Below, piece after piece: positions 16,499-25,980 of a stretch of 64,000 bases of DNA (the stretch's first letter is position 1; every line of letters starts with the position of its first letter). A model generated the notes under the pieces. It worked only from the letters and a program-made list of their open reading frames with translations. It had not been told where the DNA came from and did not search any database. A program made the position numbers and the translations under genes. The DNA is from Nannocystis sp. (GTDB taxonomy: Bacteria > Myxococcota_A > Polyangia > Nannocystales > Nannocystaceae): the NCBI GenBank assembly GCA_016712315.1, contig JADJRG010000023.1, forward strand, positions 255,543 to 319,542, read 5' to 3'.

Positions 16499-17871
16499 CC
16501 CTCAGCAAGCCCATCCCGCGCCGCACCCTGCTCCGAGGCCTCTTCGGCGCCAGCGCCGTCGCCGTCGGCCTCCCCCTGCTCGAGGCCATGCTCGACAGCC
16601 ACGGCGAAGCCCTCGCCGACGGCTCGCCCTTACCGCTGCGTTTTGGCGTGTGGTTCTGGGGCAACGGCACCCACCCGCTCGCCTGGGCGCCGCAGACCCA
16701 GGGGCCCGGCTGGGAGGCCGCGGGGCTGCTCGCCGGCCTCGCCCCCGTCAAGGACGCGATCAGCGTCATCAGCGGCGGCACCTTGCCCGTCCTCAAGAAG
16801 AACAACCCGCACGTCGAAGGCGCCGTCGGCATCCTCGCTGGCGGCAACCCGCTCTTGCACCCCTCGTTTAGCGGCCAGAGCAACGACTGGGACTTCCTCA
16901 CCGTCTCCGGTCCCTCGGTGGATCAGATCGCCGCGGCGCACCTCGCCGAGAAGACCCCCTTTCGCACCCTCGCGCTCGCCGTCACCCCCGTGCACACCGC
17001 CGACGCCGGCAGCAACAACGCCCCTGGCACCGCGATCAGCTACATCTCGCACCCGGCGCCGTACGTCTTTAACCCGCCGATCATGGACCCGAGCGAGCTC
17101 TTCGCCAAGCTCTTCAACCTGCTCAAGCCCGGCGAGCTCGAGCCCTCCGCGATCGCCCGCGCCAAGGTCCTCGACGCCGTACGCGGCGACGCGTCCGCCC
17201 TGCGCGGCCGCCTCGGCAAGAACGACCGCGCCCGCCTCGACCTCCACCTCGAGGGGATCCACGAGCTCCAAGGCCGCCTCACCGCCATGGTCATGGGCGG
17301 CGAGGCCTGCATGATGCTCAGCGACCCCGGCAACCCCGAGTCTGAGCGCCTCCGCGCCCGCGCCATGGCCGAGCTGGTCGCCATGGCCTTCGCCTGCGAC
17401 CTCAGCCGCGTCGTCTCGCTCGAGTTCTCGAGCCCCGCCTCGCACGTCGACTACCCCGACATCGGCATCACCGGCACCGGCCTCGGCACCTCCTTCCACG
17501 AGTACGAGCACCAGAAGGGCTACGACGCCAACGTGCTCAAGGGCCTCGCCTACTTCATGGAGCTCTACGGCGACTTTGTCGCCGCCCTCCGCGCCTTACC
17601 TGAGGCCGGCGGCACCGTGCTCGATCGTAGCTGCGTGCTCGGCACCAGCGACGTCTCCGGCGGCTGGGATCACGCCATGAACGACTTCCCGCTGCTCGTC
17701 GCTGGCGGCGCCGGCGGCGCCCTCGTCCAACCTGGCGTGCACATCAGCCTCGCCGGCGGCAACGCCTGTCGCGTCCCCTTCACCTGTCTCAAGGCCGTAG
17801 GCGCCCCTGTCGACGCCTTCGGCAGCGATCAGTTCGCGACCAGCGAGGTCGTCCCCGGCCTGCTCACCTGA
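16495..17871 (+). CDS. DUF1552 family Tat-exported protein (first pair)
   Basis: 458 residues. The N-terminus has a twin-arginine signal, PIPRRTLLRGLFGASAVAVGLPLL, implying export in folded form. The rest follows the DUF1552 family (PF07586): FGVWFWGNGTHP, KDAISVISGGTLPVLKKNNPH, FRTLALAV, VLDAVRGDASALRGRLGKNDRARLDLHLEGIHELQGRL, and a C-terminal RSCVLGTSDVSGGWDHAMNDFPLLVAGGAGG resembling the metal-binding core of sulfatase/phosphatase-like DUF1501 proteins. It starts inside the stop of the DUF1592 gene (ATGA), and the pair is a conserved two-gene unit in these phyla. The stop is 13 bases from the convergent acyl-CoA synthetase gene. Confidence 0.9.
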   Translation: MTLSKPIPRRTLLRGLFGASAVAVGLPLLEAMLDSHGEALADGSPLPLRFGVWFWGNGTHPLAWAPQTQGPGWEAAGLLAGLAPVKDAISVISGGTLPVLKKNNPHVEGAVGILAGGNPLLHPSFSGQSNDWDFLTVSGPSVDQIAAAHLAEKTPFRTLALAVTPVHTADAGSNNAPGTAISYISHPAPYVFNPPIMDPSELFAKLFNLLKPGELEPSAIARAKVLDAVRGDASALRGRLGKNDRARLDLHLEGIHELQGRLTAMVMGGEACMMLSDPGNPESERLRARAMAELVAMAFACDLSRVVSLEFSSPASHVDYPDIGITGTGLGTSFHEYEHQKGYDANVLKGLAYFMELYGDFVAALRALPEAGGTVLDRSCVLGTSDVSGGWDHAMNDFPLLVAGGAGGALVQPGVHISLAGGNACRVPFTCLKAVGAPVDAFGSDQFATSEVVPGLLT

Positions 17872-17884
17872 GCCGGGGCGCCCG

Positions 17885-19666
17885 CTACTCCGCGTACATC
17901 GCCTCGATCTCCGCCGCGAAGCTCTCGTTCACCCGCCCCCGCTTCACCTTCAGCGTCGGCGTCAGCTCACCTGCCTCGATGGACAGGTTCCGCGGCAGGA
18001 TCGTGAACTTCTTCACCTGCTCGACCCGCGCCAGCTCGGCGTTCGCCGCGTCGATCGCCCCCTGGATCGACGCCCGCGTCCGCTCGTGCGACGTCACCGC
18101 GTGCACCGGGATCCCCTGGTCGAACGCGAAGCGCTCGACCGCCTCCGGGTCAAGCGTCACCAGCGCCGTCAAAAATTTCCTGCGGTCGCCGATCACCACC
18201 GCCTCATTCACCAGCGGATGATTCTTGATCGCCGCCTCGATGTTCTTCGGCGCGATGTTCTTGCCGCCGGCTGTAATGATGATCTCCTTCTTCCGGCCCG
18301 TGATCTGTAGAAAACCGTCCGCGTCGAACGCCCCCAGATCCCCCGAATACAGCCACCCGTCGCGCAGCGTCTCCGCCGTCGCCGCTGGCTCCTTAAAATA
18401 CCCCAAGAACACGTTCGGCCCGCGCACCAGGATCTCATCGTCCTCGGCGATCCGCACGTCCACCCCCGGCACCGCCGGCCCCACTGTGCCCAAGCGGAAG
18501 CGATCCGGCCGATTAAAGCTCGTCGGCCCGGTGTCCTCGGACTGTCCATACACCTCGAGCACCACGACATCGAGCTGCGCGAAGAACTCGAGCACCTCTC
18601 TCGCGATCGGCGCCGCCCCGCTCACGCAGATCCGCGCCGCGCCCAGGCCGATCGCCGGCTTCAGCTTCGCGAAGATCAGCCGCTTCGCCGCCGCGTATTG
18701 CAGCGCCAGCAGCCCGCGCGGCTCGCCCAGCCCGGCCATCCTCGCGGCGTTCACCGCGCCCCCGACCCCCATCGCCCACGTCACCAGCGCCTTCTTCAGC
18801 CCCGTCGCCTGGCTCAATTTGGCCGAGATCCCCGCGTGGAATTTCTCCCAGATCCGCGGCACCCCGAAGAACACCGTCGGCTGCACCTCCTTCAGATTAT
18901 CGGCCACTCGCTCCAGCGACTCCGCGAAATACACCGCCCCGCCCACCGAGATCGGCACATGGATCGAGAACATCTGCTCCGCGATATGCGACAGCGGCAG
19001 GTAGGAGAGCATCCGGTCCGCGCTATGGATCCCGCCGATCTCCCGCGCCGAGCCCGCGGTCCACGCCAGGTTCGCGTGGGACAGCATCACCCCCTTCGGC
19101 GGCCCCGTCGTGCCCGACGTGTAGATCAGCGTCGCCAACCCCTGTGGTTTCAGCGCCGCCACCCGGCGCTCCACCTCGTGGTCCTTCACCGACGCCCCCG
19201 CCGCCAAGAACGCCTCCCAGCTCATCACCAGCGGGTCGGCGATCTTCGGCGCCCCCTTCATCATCACCACATGACGCAGCAGCGGCAGCCGCTCCCGCTC
19301 CTTGTCGATCTTCTCCCACTGCGCCGCGTCCTCGACCAGCACCACCGGCGCCTCGGAGTGGTTGACGATGTACTGCACCTCGCTCGCCGAGCACGTCGTA
19401 TAGATCCCCGCGGGAGCCCCGCCCGCCGCCATACAAGCGACGTCCATGATCACCCACTCGGGCCGATTGAAGCCCAAGATACACACGCTCTGCCCCGGCT
19501 CCATGCCCAGCTTGATCAGCGCCTTCGCGGCCTGCCGCACCGTCACCGCGTACTCCTCCCACCGCGTCACCCGCCAGCCTCCCGGCTCGCGCACATAAAA
19601 GGCCGGCGCGCCTGGCGTCTGGCTCGCTTGTTGGAAGAACCGCGCGGGGATCGTATCAGCGCTCAT
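17885..19666 (-). CDS. Long-chain acyl-CoA synthetase (AMP-forming)
   Basis: 593 residues. Typical adenylate-forming enzyme: P-loop motif LIYTSGTTGPPKGVMLSH near residue 173, VLEVYGQSEDTGPTSFN (A5), and YSGDLGAFDADGFLQITGRKKEIIITAGGKNIAP (A7-A8) with the hinge, followed by the C-terminal lysine region LTPTLKVKRGRVNESF. It activates a fatty acid to acyl-AMP and acyl-CoA; the FNRPEWVIMDVACMAAGG segment groups it with the bubblegum/long-chain type (FAA1-like). A Shine-Dalgarno GGAGGG precedes the ATG by about ten bases and a TATGAT box lies 26 bases upstream, a normal leadered start. A second synthetase occurs at 32957. Confidence 0.95.
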   Translation of the reverse strand: MSADTIPARFFQQASQTPGAPAFYVREPGGWRVTRWEEYAVTVRQAAKALIKLGMEPGQSVCILGFNRPEWVIMDVACMAAGGAPAGIYTTCSASEVQYIVNHSEAPVVLVEDAAQWEKIDKERERLPLLRHVVMMKGAPKIADPLVMSWEAFLAAGASVKDHEVERRVAALKPQGLATLIYTSGTTGPPKGVMLSHANLAWTAGSAREIGGIHSADRMLSYLPLSHIAEQMFSIHVPISVGGAVYFAESLERVADNLKEVQPTVFFGVPRIWEKFHAGISAKLSQATGLKKALVTWAMGVGGAVNAARMAGLGEPRGLLALQYAAAKRLIFAKLKPAIGLGAARICVSGAAPIAREVLEFFAQLDVVVLEVYGQSEDTGPTSFNRPDRFRLGTVGPAVPGVDVRIAEDDEILVRGPNVFLGYFKEPAATAETLRDGWLYSGDLGAFDADGFLQITGRKKEIIITAGGKNIAPKNIEAAIKNHPLVNEAVVIGDRRKFLTALVTLDPEAVERFAFDQGIPVHAVTSHERTRASIQGAIDAANAELARVEQVKKFTILPRNLSIEAGELTPTLKVKRGRVNESFAAEIEAMYAE

Positions 19667-19797
19667 TCTCGCCCTCCGAGGCGACCATCATAACCTCAGC
19701 CGCCCCCCCGGAGTCCACATCGGCTCACATCTGCCAGCGCCGACGAGCGTGATCGAGCCCGTGCCCGGGGCGCCACCGCGCACATCTGCCGCCGCTC

Positions 19798-22700
19798 TTA
19801 CCCCTGACCATCCCCGACCCCGGCGCTCATCACATACAGCGCGTGCGCCGCGTGGAACGCCGCCTCATGCGAGTCTGACACCGCCTCATACGCCCGATTG
19901 ATCGCGCTATACGCCGCCGAGGCCACCATACTCACCAGCAGCGGATCGCCCGACCTCGCCCCCAGCAGCGCCCGGATCACTGGGTGTTCGCGGGCCAACA
20001 AGAGCTGCCCGGTCCGCAGATCGGCCACCCCGCCCTGGTCCACCTCCGCCACCCGGATCTGCTGCAAGTCGAAGCCTGTAAGCGGCACATTTTCGCGATC
20101 TCGTAGCATACGCAGCTCCGCCCGCAGCGCCTCGATCAGCAGCAATTCCTCCTTCGGCGGCCCCGGCTGCGGCCGGCCACTACCGGCATTCTCCGGCGCG
20201 GCTCCTGAGCCGCGCGACCGCGCGTTCGGCCGGCCTCTGCCTCGACGACCCACCGCGCCCGAGACAGGGTCCTGCGCGGCGTCGCGACCGCCCTCGCCCT
20301 CCTGGCGCGCCGCCTCTCGCTCGCGCGACTTCGCGAGCATGATATCGCGCAGCGTCAACGGCTCGCCGGTGCGCCCCGCCGCCTTTGGCGCGAGCGCCGC
20401 CCCGTCTGCCGCCTGCTCGCCCCGGACACCGGGCCGCTCACCCGCCGCCTGGGCGACCACGCTGCCAGCCGCCCCGCCGCCGCCCCGCCGCGCCTTCGCG
20501 GCCGGCCACAGCAGCAGCCCCGCCAGCTCGCTCGGCTGCTCACGCAGCGCCGTCTCCAGGCTGATCCGCCGCCCCCCTGGCAGCTCTAACAGCGGCGTCG
20601 AGCGCAGCGCCACATACAGCGCCGCCTTCTCCCGCCGAGCCCGCCGCTGCGCCCGCCGCTCCCCCTCGATCGCCCCGTGCATCTCGAGCAAACGCGCCCG
20701 CAGCCGCCCCACCAGCGCGCCCGCGAGCGCCTCACCGGCCCGCAGCCCCTCGTTGTAGCGATCCACCGCCGCCTTCCACAGCTCGCCGACCGCCCGCGAC
20801 AGCTCCGTCTGCTGCGCCTTGCCGATCCGCGCCCCCTCCCACGCCCCGAAGATCTCCACCCCTTCGCCCTCGATCGCCCCCACGATCCCCTCCGCGCCTG
20901 GCGGCCGCAGGACCCCGAGCGCCTTGCCCTCGCGCCCGAACGTGATCCCCTCCTCGCTCACCTGACCTTCCAGCCAGATCCACCCGCGCAGCCCCGCCCC
21001 CGCGATCGCCAACGACACCAACGCCCGCCGCGGCGGCGCCGCCAGCAGCTTCGGCGCCGCCGCCTGTCGCTGCCGAATCGTCTCCGCCCGCGCCGCCACC
21101 TCCGCGTAGTCCTGCAGCGCGTTCTTCGGCGAGAAGAGCCCCGTCGCCGCCCGCACCGCCGCCGCATCGGGCAGCAGCAGCACCGGCGTCTCCGACCCCA
21201 CCGCCGCCGTCTCCGTCGCCAGTAGACGACGCGCCGCGTCGCGGCTCCCCAAGAAGCACAGCCCCCCGCTGCGCTGACACGCCGCCACCAGCGCCGCCAG
21301 CGACGCCCGCCCGCCCGCGGCCAGCGGGAAGATCGCCGCCTCCGCCAGCGCCTGCGGCCGCAGCGTCGTCAACCGCCGCGGCTGCTCCCCCACCTTCGGC
21401 ACCAGCCGCTCCAGCAGCGGCAGCAGCCACCGCAGCGCCGCCTCCACCTCCACCTCCGAGCGCCCCGCCCACGCCGCCAACCCCGCCGCCAGCGCCGCCT
21501 CGCGATGCGCCATCACCACCGCCCGCAGCCGCGCCAGCCCCGCTTCATTGGGCAACAGGGTCGCCCCGTCGAGCTCCAGCGACCCTGCGTCCAGCACCCC
21601 CACGATCGGCACCTCCGCGTCGAGCGCCACCCGCGTCAAGAGCCGCCCTTGCACGCACACCGCCACCGCCCCCTCACCGGCCCGTGCGAGCCCGATCTCC
21701 CCAGAAAACTCGCCGCTCACGGCCACCGCCGCCACCACCAGCTCTGGCGCCACCCGCAGCGAGCCCACCTTCGGCAGGCTCGCCAGCCGCTGCCCCAGGA
21801 TCTTCTCCTCCAGCCACTCCCCGCGATCGATCACCCGCGCCGCGCCCACGCAGCGGAGCAGCGCCGCCCGCTCCTCGGTCGACACGACCGCGATCGTCTG
21901 GTCAAAACATGGCCGCTCGGCCAGCCGCTCATCCACCACCCCGATCGAGCCCTCACCCGCCGCCAGCAGCGCCTCCACGCTCACCCGGCCGCCGCCGAGC
22001 CGGCGCAGCAGCGGCAGCCCGAGCAAGTGAGGCAGCGCCGTCAGCGTCCCGCGCCGCAGCCCCGCCGACGCCGCCGCCGACGCCGCCGACGCCCCGCTCT
22101 CCGCGCGCCCGCGTGCTGCTCGCCGCCCCCGCCGCCGCCCGCCGCCCTCTGTCCCGCCCTCTGCCCCCTCACCACCGAACGCGCCGGCACCCGTGATCGC
22201 CCCCGCGATCGCCGCCGCCCCCGCCTCAGGCTCACGCGCGCGCAGCCGCGCCAGCGCCGCCTCGACCGCCTCGGGCCCCACCAGCCCGGCAGCGGCCGCC
22301 AACGCCGGCCACCCGACCAGCGCCTCGCCGACCTCCCCTCGCAGCCGCCAAGCCGCCTGAGCACGCTGTAGCGCCCAAATCAACCCCCCGCCGGCGCTCG
22401 ACAGCGCCCAAGCGCCGAGCAGCAAGCGGCTCAGCACCACCACCTCGACCGCTGTCGCCCGCCGCTCACGGCGCCCCAGCTCCGTCCCCGCCAGCTTCGC
22501 GCACGCCGCCGAGATCAGCGCTGGCAGCCCCTTCTCCACCACCTCCCGGCGGATCCGCTCCGACTCCGCCGCGTTCGGCCCGCTCGCCGCCAACCCCTCC
22601 CCCGAGGCCGTCGCCCGCACCCCGCCCAGCGGCACCTCGACCCGCACCGTACCCACCAGCCGCCGCCGCCGCAGCACCCGCGCCGCGATCGTCTCGGGCC

Positions 22701-24930
22701 CGTACGGCGCCGCCACCGCCCCGATCCACAGCTCGAGCCCCTCGCACGTCCACGACGCCTCCGCCGCCGCCCCCTCCTCGCGCACGCTCTCGACCGGCAG
22801 CCGCGCCAGCGCCTCTTCTGCCGCCATCGCCGCCACCTCCGCTTGCCCGTCGATCAGCGCCGCCCGCCCGAACGCAAGCGTCACCAGCGCCTGATCCTCC
22901 GCCTCCAGGGCGATCACATCGGGCGGAGCGCGCAGCAGCGGCCCCGCCGCCGCCACCCAAGGCAACCCGCCGCGGCGCCCCCGCAGCGCCTCCAGTTGGC
23001 GCAGCGACCAGCGCTCACCCCGGCCCACCCGCACCAGCGCCACCTCTGTCAGAGGCGCCCGCGCCGGGTCCTCCAGCCATCGGCTCGCGCCGCGCCGATA
23101 CTCCTCAAACCAAGCGGTCCCCGACAGCAGCCGCTGCCACCCCCGCCGCGAGAACCCCGCCGGCCCCAGCAGCCCCTCCACATGCCCTGGATCGAGCGCC
23201 CACTGCACATACGCCGTCACCACCTCCAGCCGCAGGCGCTTCGCCGCCAGCTCGGTGATCGCCGCCTCCAGCGCCGCCAGCGCGGCGATCAGCGCCCGCG
23301 CCAGCCCGATCTCCGGCACCACCCCATCAAAGCTCGGCGTCGGCTCCAGCGCCGCCGCCACCACCGCCACCACCCCTGGCACCGGCAGCTCTGCGCGCAG
23401 CGTGCACAGGTGCGCCCCTTGATGGACCAGCGTCAGCTCCGCGCGCTCGCTGCTAAACGCTCGGATCGCCAGCTCACCCGCCAGCCCCTCGCCGACGATC
23501 GGCACCGGCCCCGCGCTCGACACCCCCACCCCCAGCCTGCCGCTGTGCTGTCGCGCCAAGAACCGCTCCAGCGCCGCCGCGGACTCCGCCGCAGCCGCCA
23601 GCGCCTCCCCCACGTCCTGCGCCCGCTCACCAAGCGCCCGCCGCAAGAACGCCGCAGCGGCCGCGTCTGGCGCGTGGATCACCGAATCGAAGCCGGGCGG
23701 CAGCAGCCCGCCGTAGCGCTCCTGACTGAACGCCACGGCCCCCTTCGACTCGACCAGCGCCCGCGTCGATCGCCGCTCCCCGCGCGTCGATCGCCACAGC
23801 GGCAGCTCGTAGATCGCCATCAGATCCGCCCGTCGGCCCCACCCTTCCAGCTCTGTCCGCGACTTTTTAAAGAGCCACCGCTGCAGCTCCTCGATCATCC
23901 AGCGCGGCGGATCCACCTGCGCCCCCGCCAGCGCCGCCAGCTCGCCGATCGCCCGCCGCGCCGCCTGCCGCACCGCCGCCAGCGCCGCCTGATACGCCTC
24001 GTCCTCGACGATCGCCTGCTGCGACAGGTCCGTCATCAACGCCGATCCGTCCACCCAGGCCCGCAGCCCAGATGGCCCAAAAGACAGCTTCTTCTGGCAG
24101 ATCCACACCCCGTTACAGAGCAGGTCGATCCGCGCCGGCGCCTGATACTCCCGCGGATCGAAGCCCACCACCCCATAAAACCCATCCCCCGCCAGCGCCC
24201 CCTCCGCGAGCAGCGTCAGCCCGCCGAGCCCCGCCGAGATCCGCGCCCCGTTCAGCGAGATCGCCGCGCTCGCCCACCGCACCCGCTCACGCAGCGCCAG
24301 CGCCTCCGCCGCCTCGCCGCCGATCTGCCGCACAAATTTGAGCAACACCTTCACGCCGAAGCGATCGCGCACCCAGATCCGCGTCCCAGCCGGCAGCGCT
24401 GGCTCCGCGGTGATCACCCCTGGAGCCGCCCCGAGCGCCTCTGGCCGTAGCTCCACCCGCGCCCCCGTCGCCCCGTCGCTGCTCTCGATCCTCACGAACG
24501 CCGGCCCCGTCGCCAGCGCCGCCGACAGCCCCAGCGCCAGCGCTTGCCGCGCCCGACTCGCCCGATCGTCGCCATCTCCAAAGATCGCCGAATCGATCCC
24601 CTCCAGCTCCGTCGCGGAGAAGTGCGCGTCAAAGCTCATCCGCACGTCATCGCTATCGATCGTGAAGTCGATCGAAGCAGCGCCGCGCAGCGTCGCCGCC
24701 CGCACCAGCAGCAGCACGTACTCGTGCGGAGAGGCGAGCTGATACGCCTGCATCTTCTCCCGCGCCTTCGCCCCGTCGATCGTGAACCCGCCCTCGGCCG
24801 CCAGCGCCCCCTCGCCTCGCAGCGCCGCCACCACCCCAACCACCCCGTCCGCCGACCCCTCCGCCGGCCCCTCCGCCGGCCCGCGCGACGGCGCGCCTCC
24901 CTTACGCGGTGTATGTCCACGACCAGTCAT
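19798..24930 (-). CDS. 1,710-residue protein with GHKL/HSP90-like N-terminus
   Basis: The ATG at 24930 is preferred to a TTG 39 bases upstream because of the G-rich run just before it. Residues about 45-240 have the layout of the HSP90-like ATPase fold: AREKMQAYQLASPHEYVLLLVRAATLRGAASIDF, then DSDDVRMSFDAHFSATELEGI and a later PAGTRIWVRDRFG. However, the N-box Asn and a clear DxGxG are not visible, so ATP binding is doubtful. The long middle part is Ala/Leu-rich and helical with recurring ALAALEAAITELAAK-type blocks. A low-complexity Arg/Gly/Pro stretch (about residues 1500-1570) precedes a conserved-looking end with REHPVIRALLGARSGDPLLVS. No signal peptide or membrane helix. Similar giant proteins occur in myxobacteria but I know no function. 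It faces the SMUG1 gene divergently. Confidence 0.75.
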   Translation of the reverse strand: MTGRGHTPRKGGAPSRGPAEGPAEGSADGVVGVVAALRGEGALAAEGGFTIDGAKAREKMQAYQLASPHEYVLLLVRAATLRGAASIDFTIDSDDVRMSFDAHFSATELEGIDSAIFGDGDDRASRARQALALGLSAALATGPAFVRIESSDGATGARVELRPEALGAAPGVITAEPALPAGTRIWVRDRFGVKVLLKFVRQIGGEAAEALALRERVRWASAAISLNGARISAGLGGLTLLAEGALAGDGFYGVVGFDPREYQAPARIDLLCNGVWICQKKLSFGPSGLRAWVDGSALMTDLSQQAIVEDEAYQAALAAVRQAARRAIGELAALAGAQVDPPRWMIEELQRWLFKKSRTELEGWGRRADLMAIYELPLWRSTRGERRSTRALVESKGAVAFSQERYGGLLPPGFDSVIHAPDAAAAAFLRRALGERAQDVGEALAAAAESAAALERFLARQHSGRLGVGVSSAGPVPIVGEGLAGELAIRAFSSERAELTLVHQGAHLCTLRAELPVPGVVAVVAAALEPTPSFDGVVPEIGLARALIAALAALEAAITELAAKRLRLEVVTAYVQWALDPGHVEGLLGPAGFSRRGWQRLLSGTAWFEEYRRGASRWLEDPARAPLTEVALVRVGRGERWSLRQLEALRGRRGGLPWVAAAGPLLRAPPDVIALEAEDQALVTLAFGRAALIDGQAEVAAMAAEEALARLPVESVREEGAAAEASWTCEGLELWIGAVAAPYGPETIAARVLRRRRLVGTVRVEVPLGGVRATASGEGLAASGPNAAESERIRREVVEKGLPALISAACAKLAGTELGRRERRATAVEVVVLSRLLLGAWALSSAGGGLIWALQRAQAAWRLRGEVGEALVGWPALAAAAGLVGPEAVEAALARLRAREPEAGAAAIAGAITGAGAFGGEGAEGGTEGGGRRRGRRAARGRAESGASAASAAASAGLRRGTLTALPHLLGLPLLRRLGGGRVSVEALLAAGEGSIGVVDERLAERPCFDQTIAVVSTEERAALLRCVGAARVIDRGEWLEEKILGQRLASLPKVGSLRVAPELVVAAVAVSGEFSGEIGLARAGEGAVAVCVQGRLLTRVALDAEVPIVGVLDAGSLELDGATLLPNEAGLARLRAVVMAHREAALAAGLAAWAGRSEVEVEAALRWLLPLLERLVPKVGEQPRRLTTLRPQALAEAAIFPLAAGGRASLAALVAACQRSGGLCFLGSRDAARRLLATETAAVGSETPVLLLPDAAAVRAATGLFSPKNALQDYAEVAARAETIRQRQAAAPKLLAAPPRRALVSLAIAGAGLRGWIWLEGQVSEEGITFGREGKALGVLRPPGAEGIVGAIEGEGVEIFGAWEGARIGKAQQTELSRAVGELWKAAVDRYNEGLRAGEALAGALVGRLRARLLEMHGAIEGERRAQRRARREKAALYVALRSTPLLELPGGRRISLETALREQPSELAGLLLWPAAKARRGGGGAAGSVVAQAAGERPGVRGEQAADGAALAPKAAGRTGEPLTLRDIMLAKSREREAARQEGEGGRDAAQDPVSGAVGRRGRGRPNARSRGSGAAPENAGSGRPQPGPPKEELLLIEALRAELRMLRDRENVPLTGFDLQQIRVAEVDQGGVADLRTGQLLLAREHPVIRALLGARSGDPLLVSMVASAAYSAINRAYEAVSDSHEAAFHAAHALYVMSAGVGDGQG

Positions 24931-25193
24931 CGGCCCCCCACGATCCCCAACCCCCCCCGCCCCCGTCAACCGCCCCCGCCCGCGTGCGCTTGCGCGCCGC
25001 TGCCCCGCTCAAGACGTAGCAGCGCCCCGCGGCCCGCCCGACCGACCCTCACCCGTTCGCCGGCGTCGACCACGACACGCACAGCGAGCGCACGAGCGTC
25101 CCACGCTCAACCAGCGCAGCGCCGCGCCTGCCCGCATTCACCCCGCCGCGCCGCGTCCGCCACGGGACCCCTGTGTCTGCCAACGATCCGTGC

Positions 25194-25199
25194 TAGCAA
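25194..25199 (+). promoter_or_regulatory. -10-like box before the glycosylase gene
   Basis: TAGCAA ending five bases before the ATG at 25205; no Shine-Dalgarno sequence is present, so a leaderless start is likely. Confidence 0.35.
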
Positions 25200-25204
25200 C
25201 TCGC

Positions 25205-25960
25205 ATGCTCCGCCTCGGCAGCCCCAAGGGCCGCGCAAAAGCGCTCCAGGACGCCGCCAAGGCGCTCGCTGACGCGGTCCAACGGCTCCGCTTCGGCCCC
25301 CCTGTGAGCCACGTCTACAACCCCCTCGACTACGCCTGGGCGATGCACGCCGCCTACATCGAGGCCTTCGCCGAGCCGCGCAAGCGCGTCGTCTTCCTCG
25401 GCATGAACCCTGGCCCTTTTGGCATGGCGCAGACCGGCGTGCCCTTCGGCGACGTCGTCACGGTCCGCGACTGGATGCACCTCAGCGCCCCGATCGGCGC
25501 CCCTGCCCAGCAGCACCCCAAGCGCCCCGTCCTCGGCCTCGCCACCCCTCGCCGCGAGATCAGCGGGGCCCGCCTCTGGGGCGCCGTCGCAGCCCACTGG
25601 CGCACCCCGGCGGCCTTCTTCCGCGAGCACTACATCGCCAACTACTGCCCCCTCCTCTTCCTCGAGGCGTCTGGCCGCAACCTCACCCCAGACAAGCTCA
25701 GCGTCGGCGAGAAGGCCCGCCTCTTCCCTGCCTGCGACGAGCACCTGCGCGCCGTCGTCCGCGCCTTGGAGCCCGCCTGGGTCGTCGCGCTCGGCGCCTT
25801 CGCCGAGCACCAAGCCCGCGCCGCCCTCGCCGGCAGCGGCGTCCGGATCGGCCGGATCCTCCACCCCAGCCCCGCCAACCCCGAGGCCAACCGCGACTGG
25901 GCCGGCGCCGTCCGCCAGGAGCTCGCCGCCTTAGGCCTCTGCCGCCCCCACGCCCCTTAG
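25205..25960 (+). CDS. SMUG1-type single-strand-selective uracil-DNA glycosylase
   Basis: 251 residues. It removes uracil (and in animals hydroxymethyluracil) from DNA to start base-excision repair. The signature of the SMUG1 family is present almost unchanged: GMNPGPFGMAQTGVPFG at residues 66-82, with the water-activating Asn at 68, and HPSPANPEAN with the catalytic-loop His at 220. LWGAVAAHW and the YCPLLFLEASGRNLTPDKL block also match. SMUG1 was first known from animals and has bacterial relatives in a few phyla; Myxococcota are among them. The ATG at 25205 is chosen as the first codon where the family starts; the frame is open upstream without bias. Convergent with the antiporter gene 20 bases later. 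Confidence 0.93.
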   Translation: MLRLGSPKGRAKALQDAAKALADAVQRLRFGPPVSHVYNPLDYAWAMHAAYIEAFAEPRKRVVFLGMNPGPFGMAQTGVPFGDVVTVRDWMHLSAPIGAPAQQHPKRPVLGLATPRREISGARLWGAVAAHWRTPAAFFREHYIANYCPLLFLEASGRNLTPDKLSVGEKARLFPACDEHLRAVVRALEPAWVVALGAFAEHQARAALAGSGVRIGRILHPSPANPEANRDWAGAVRQELAALGLCRPHAP

Positions 25961-25980
25961 CGCCTGGCCGATCGAGCAGA

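Noticed and set aside
22843..24450. A 535-codon plus-strand frame across the giant GHKL-like gene
   Set aside because: Arg/Pro/Gln-rich shadow caused by GC-biased codons; no start signal or family motif.
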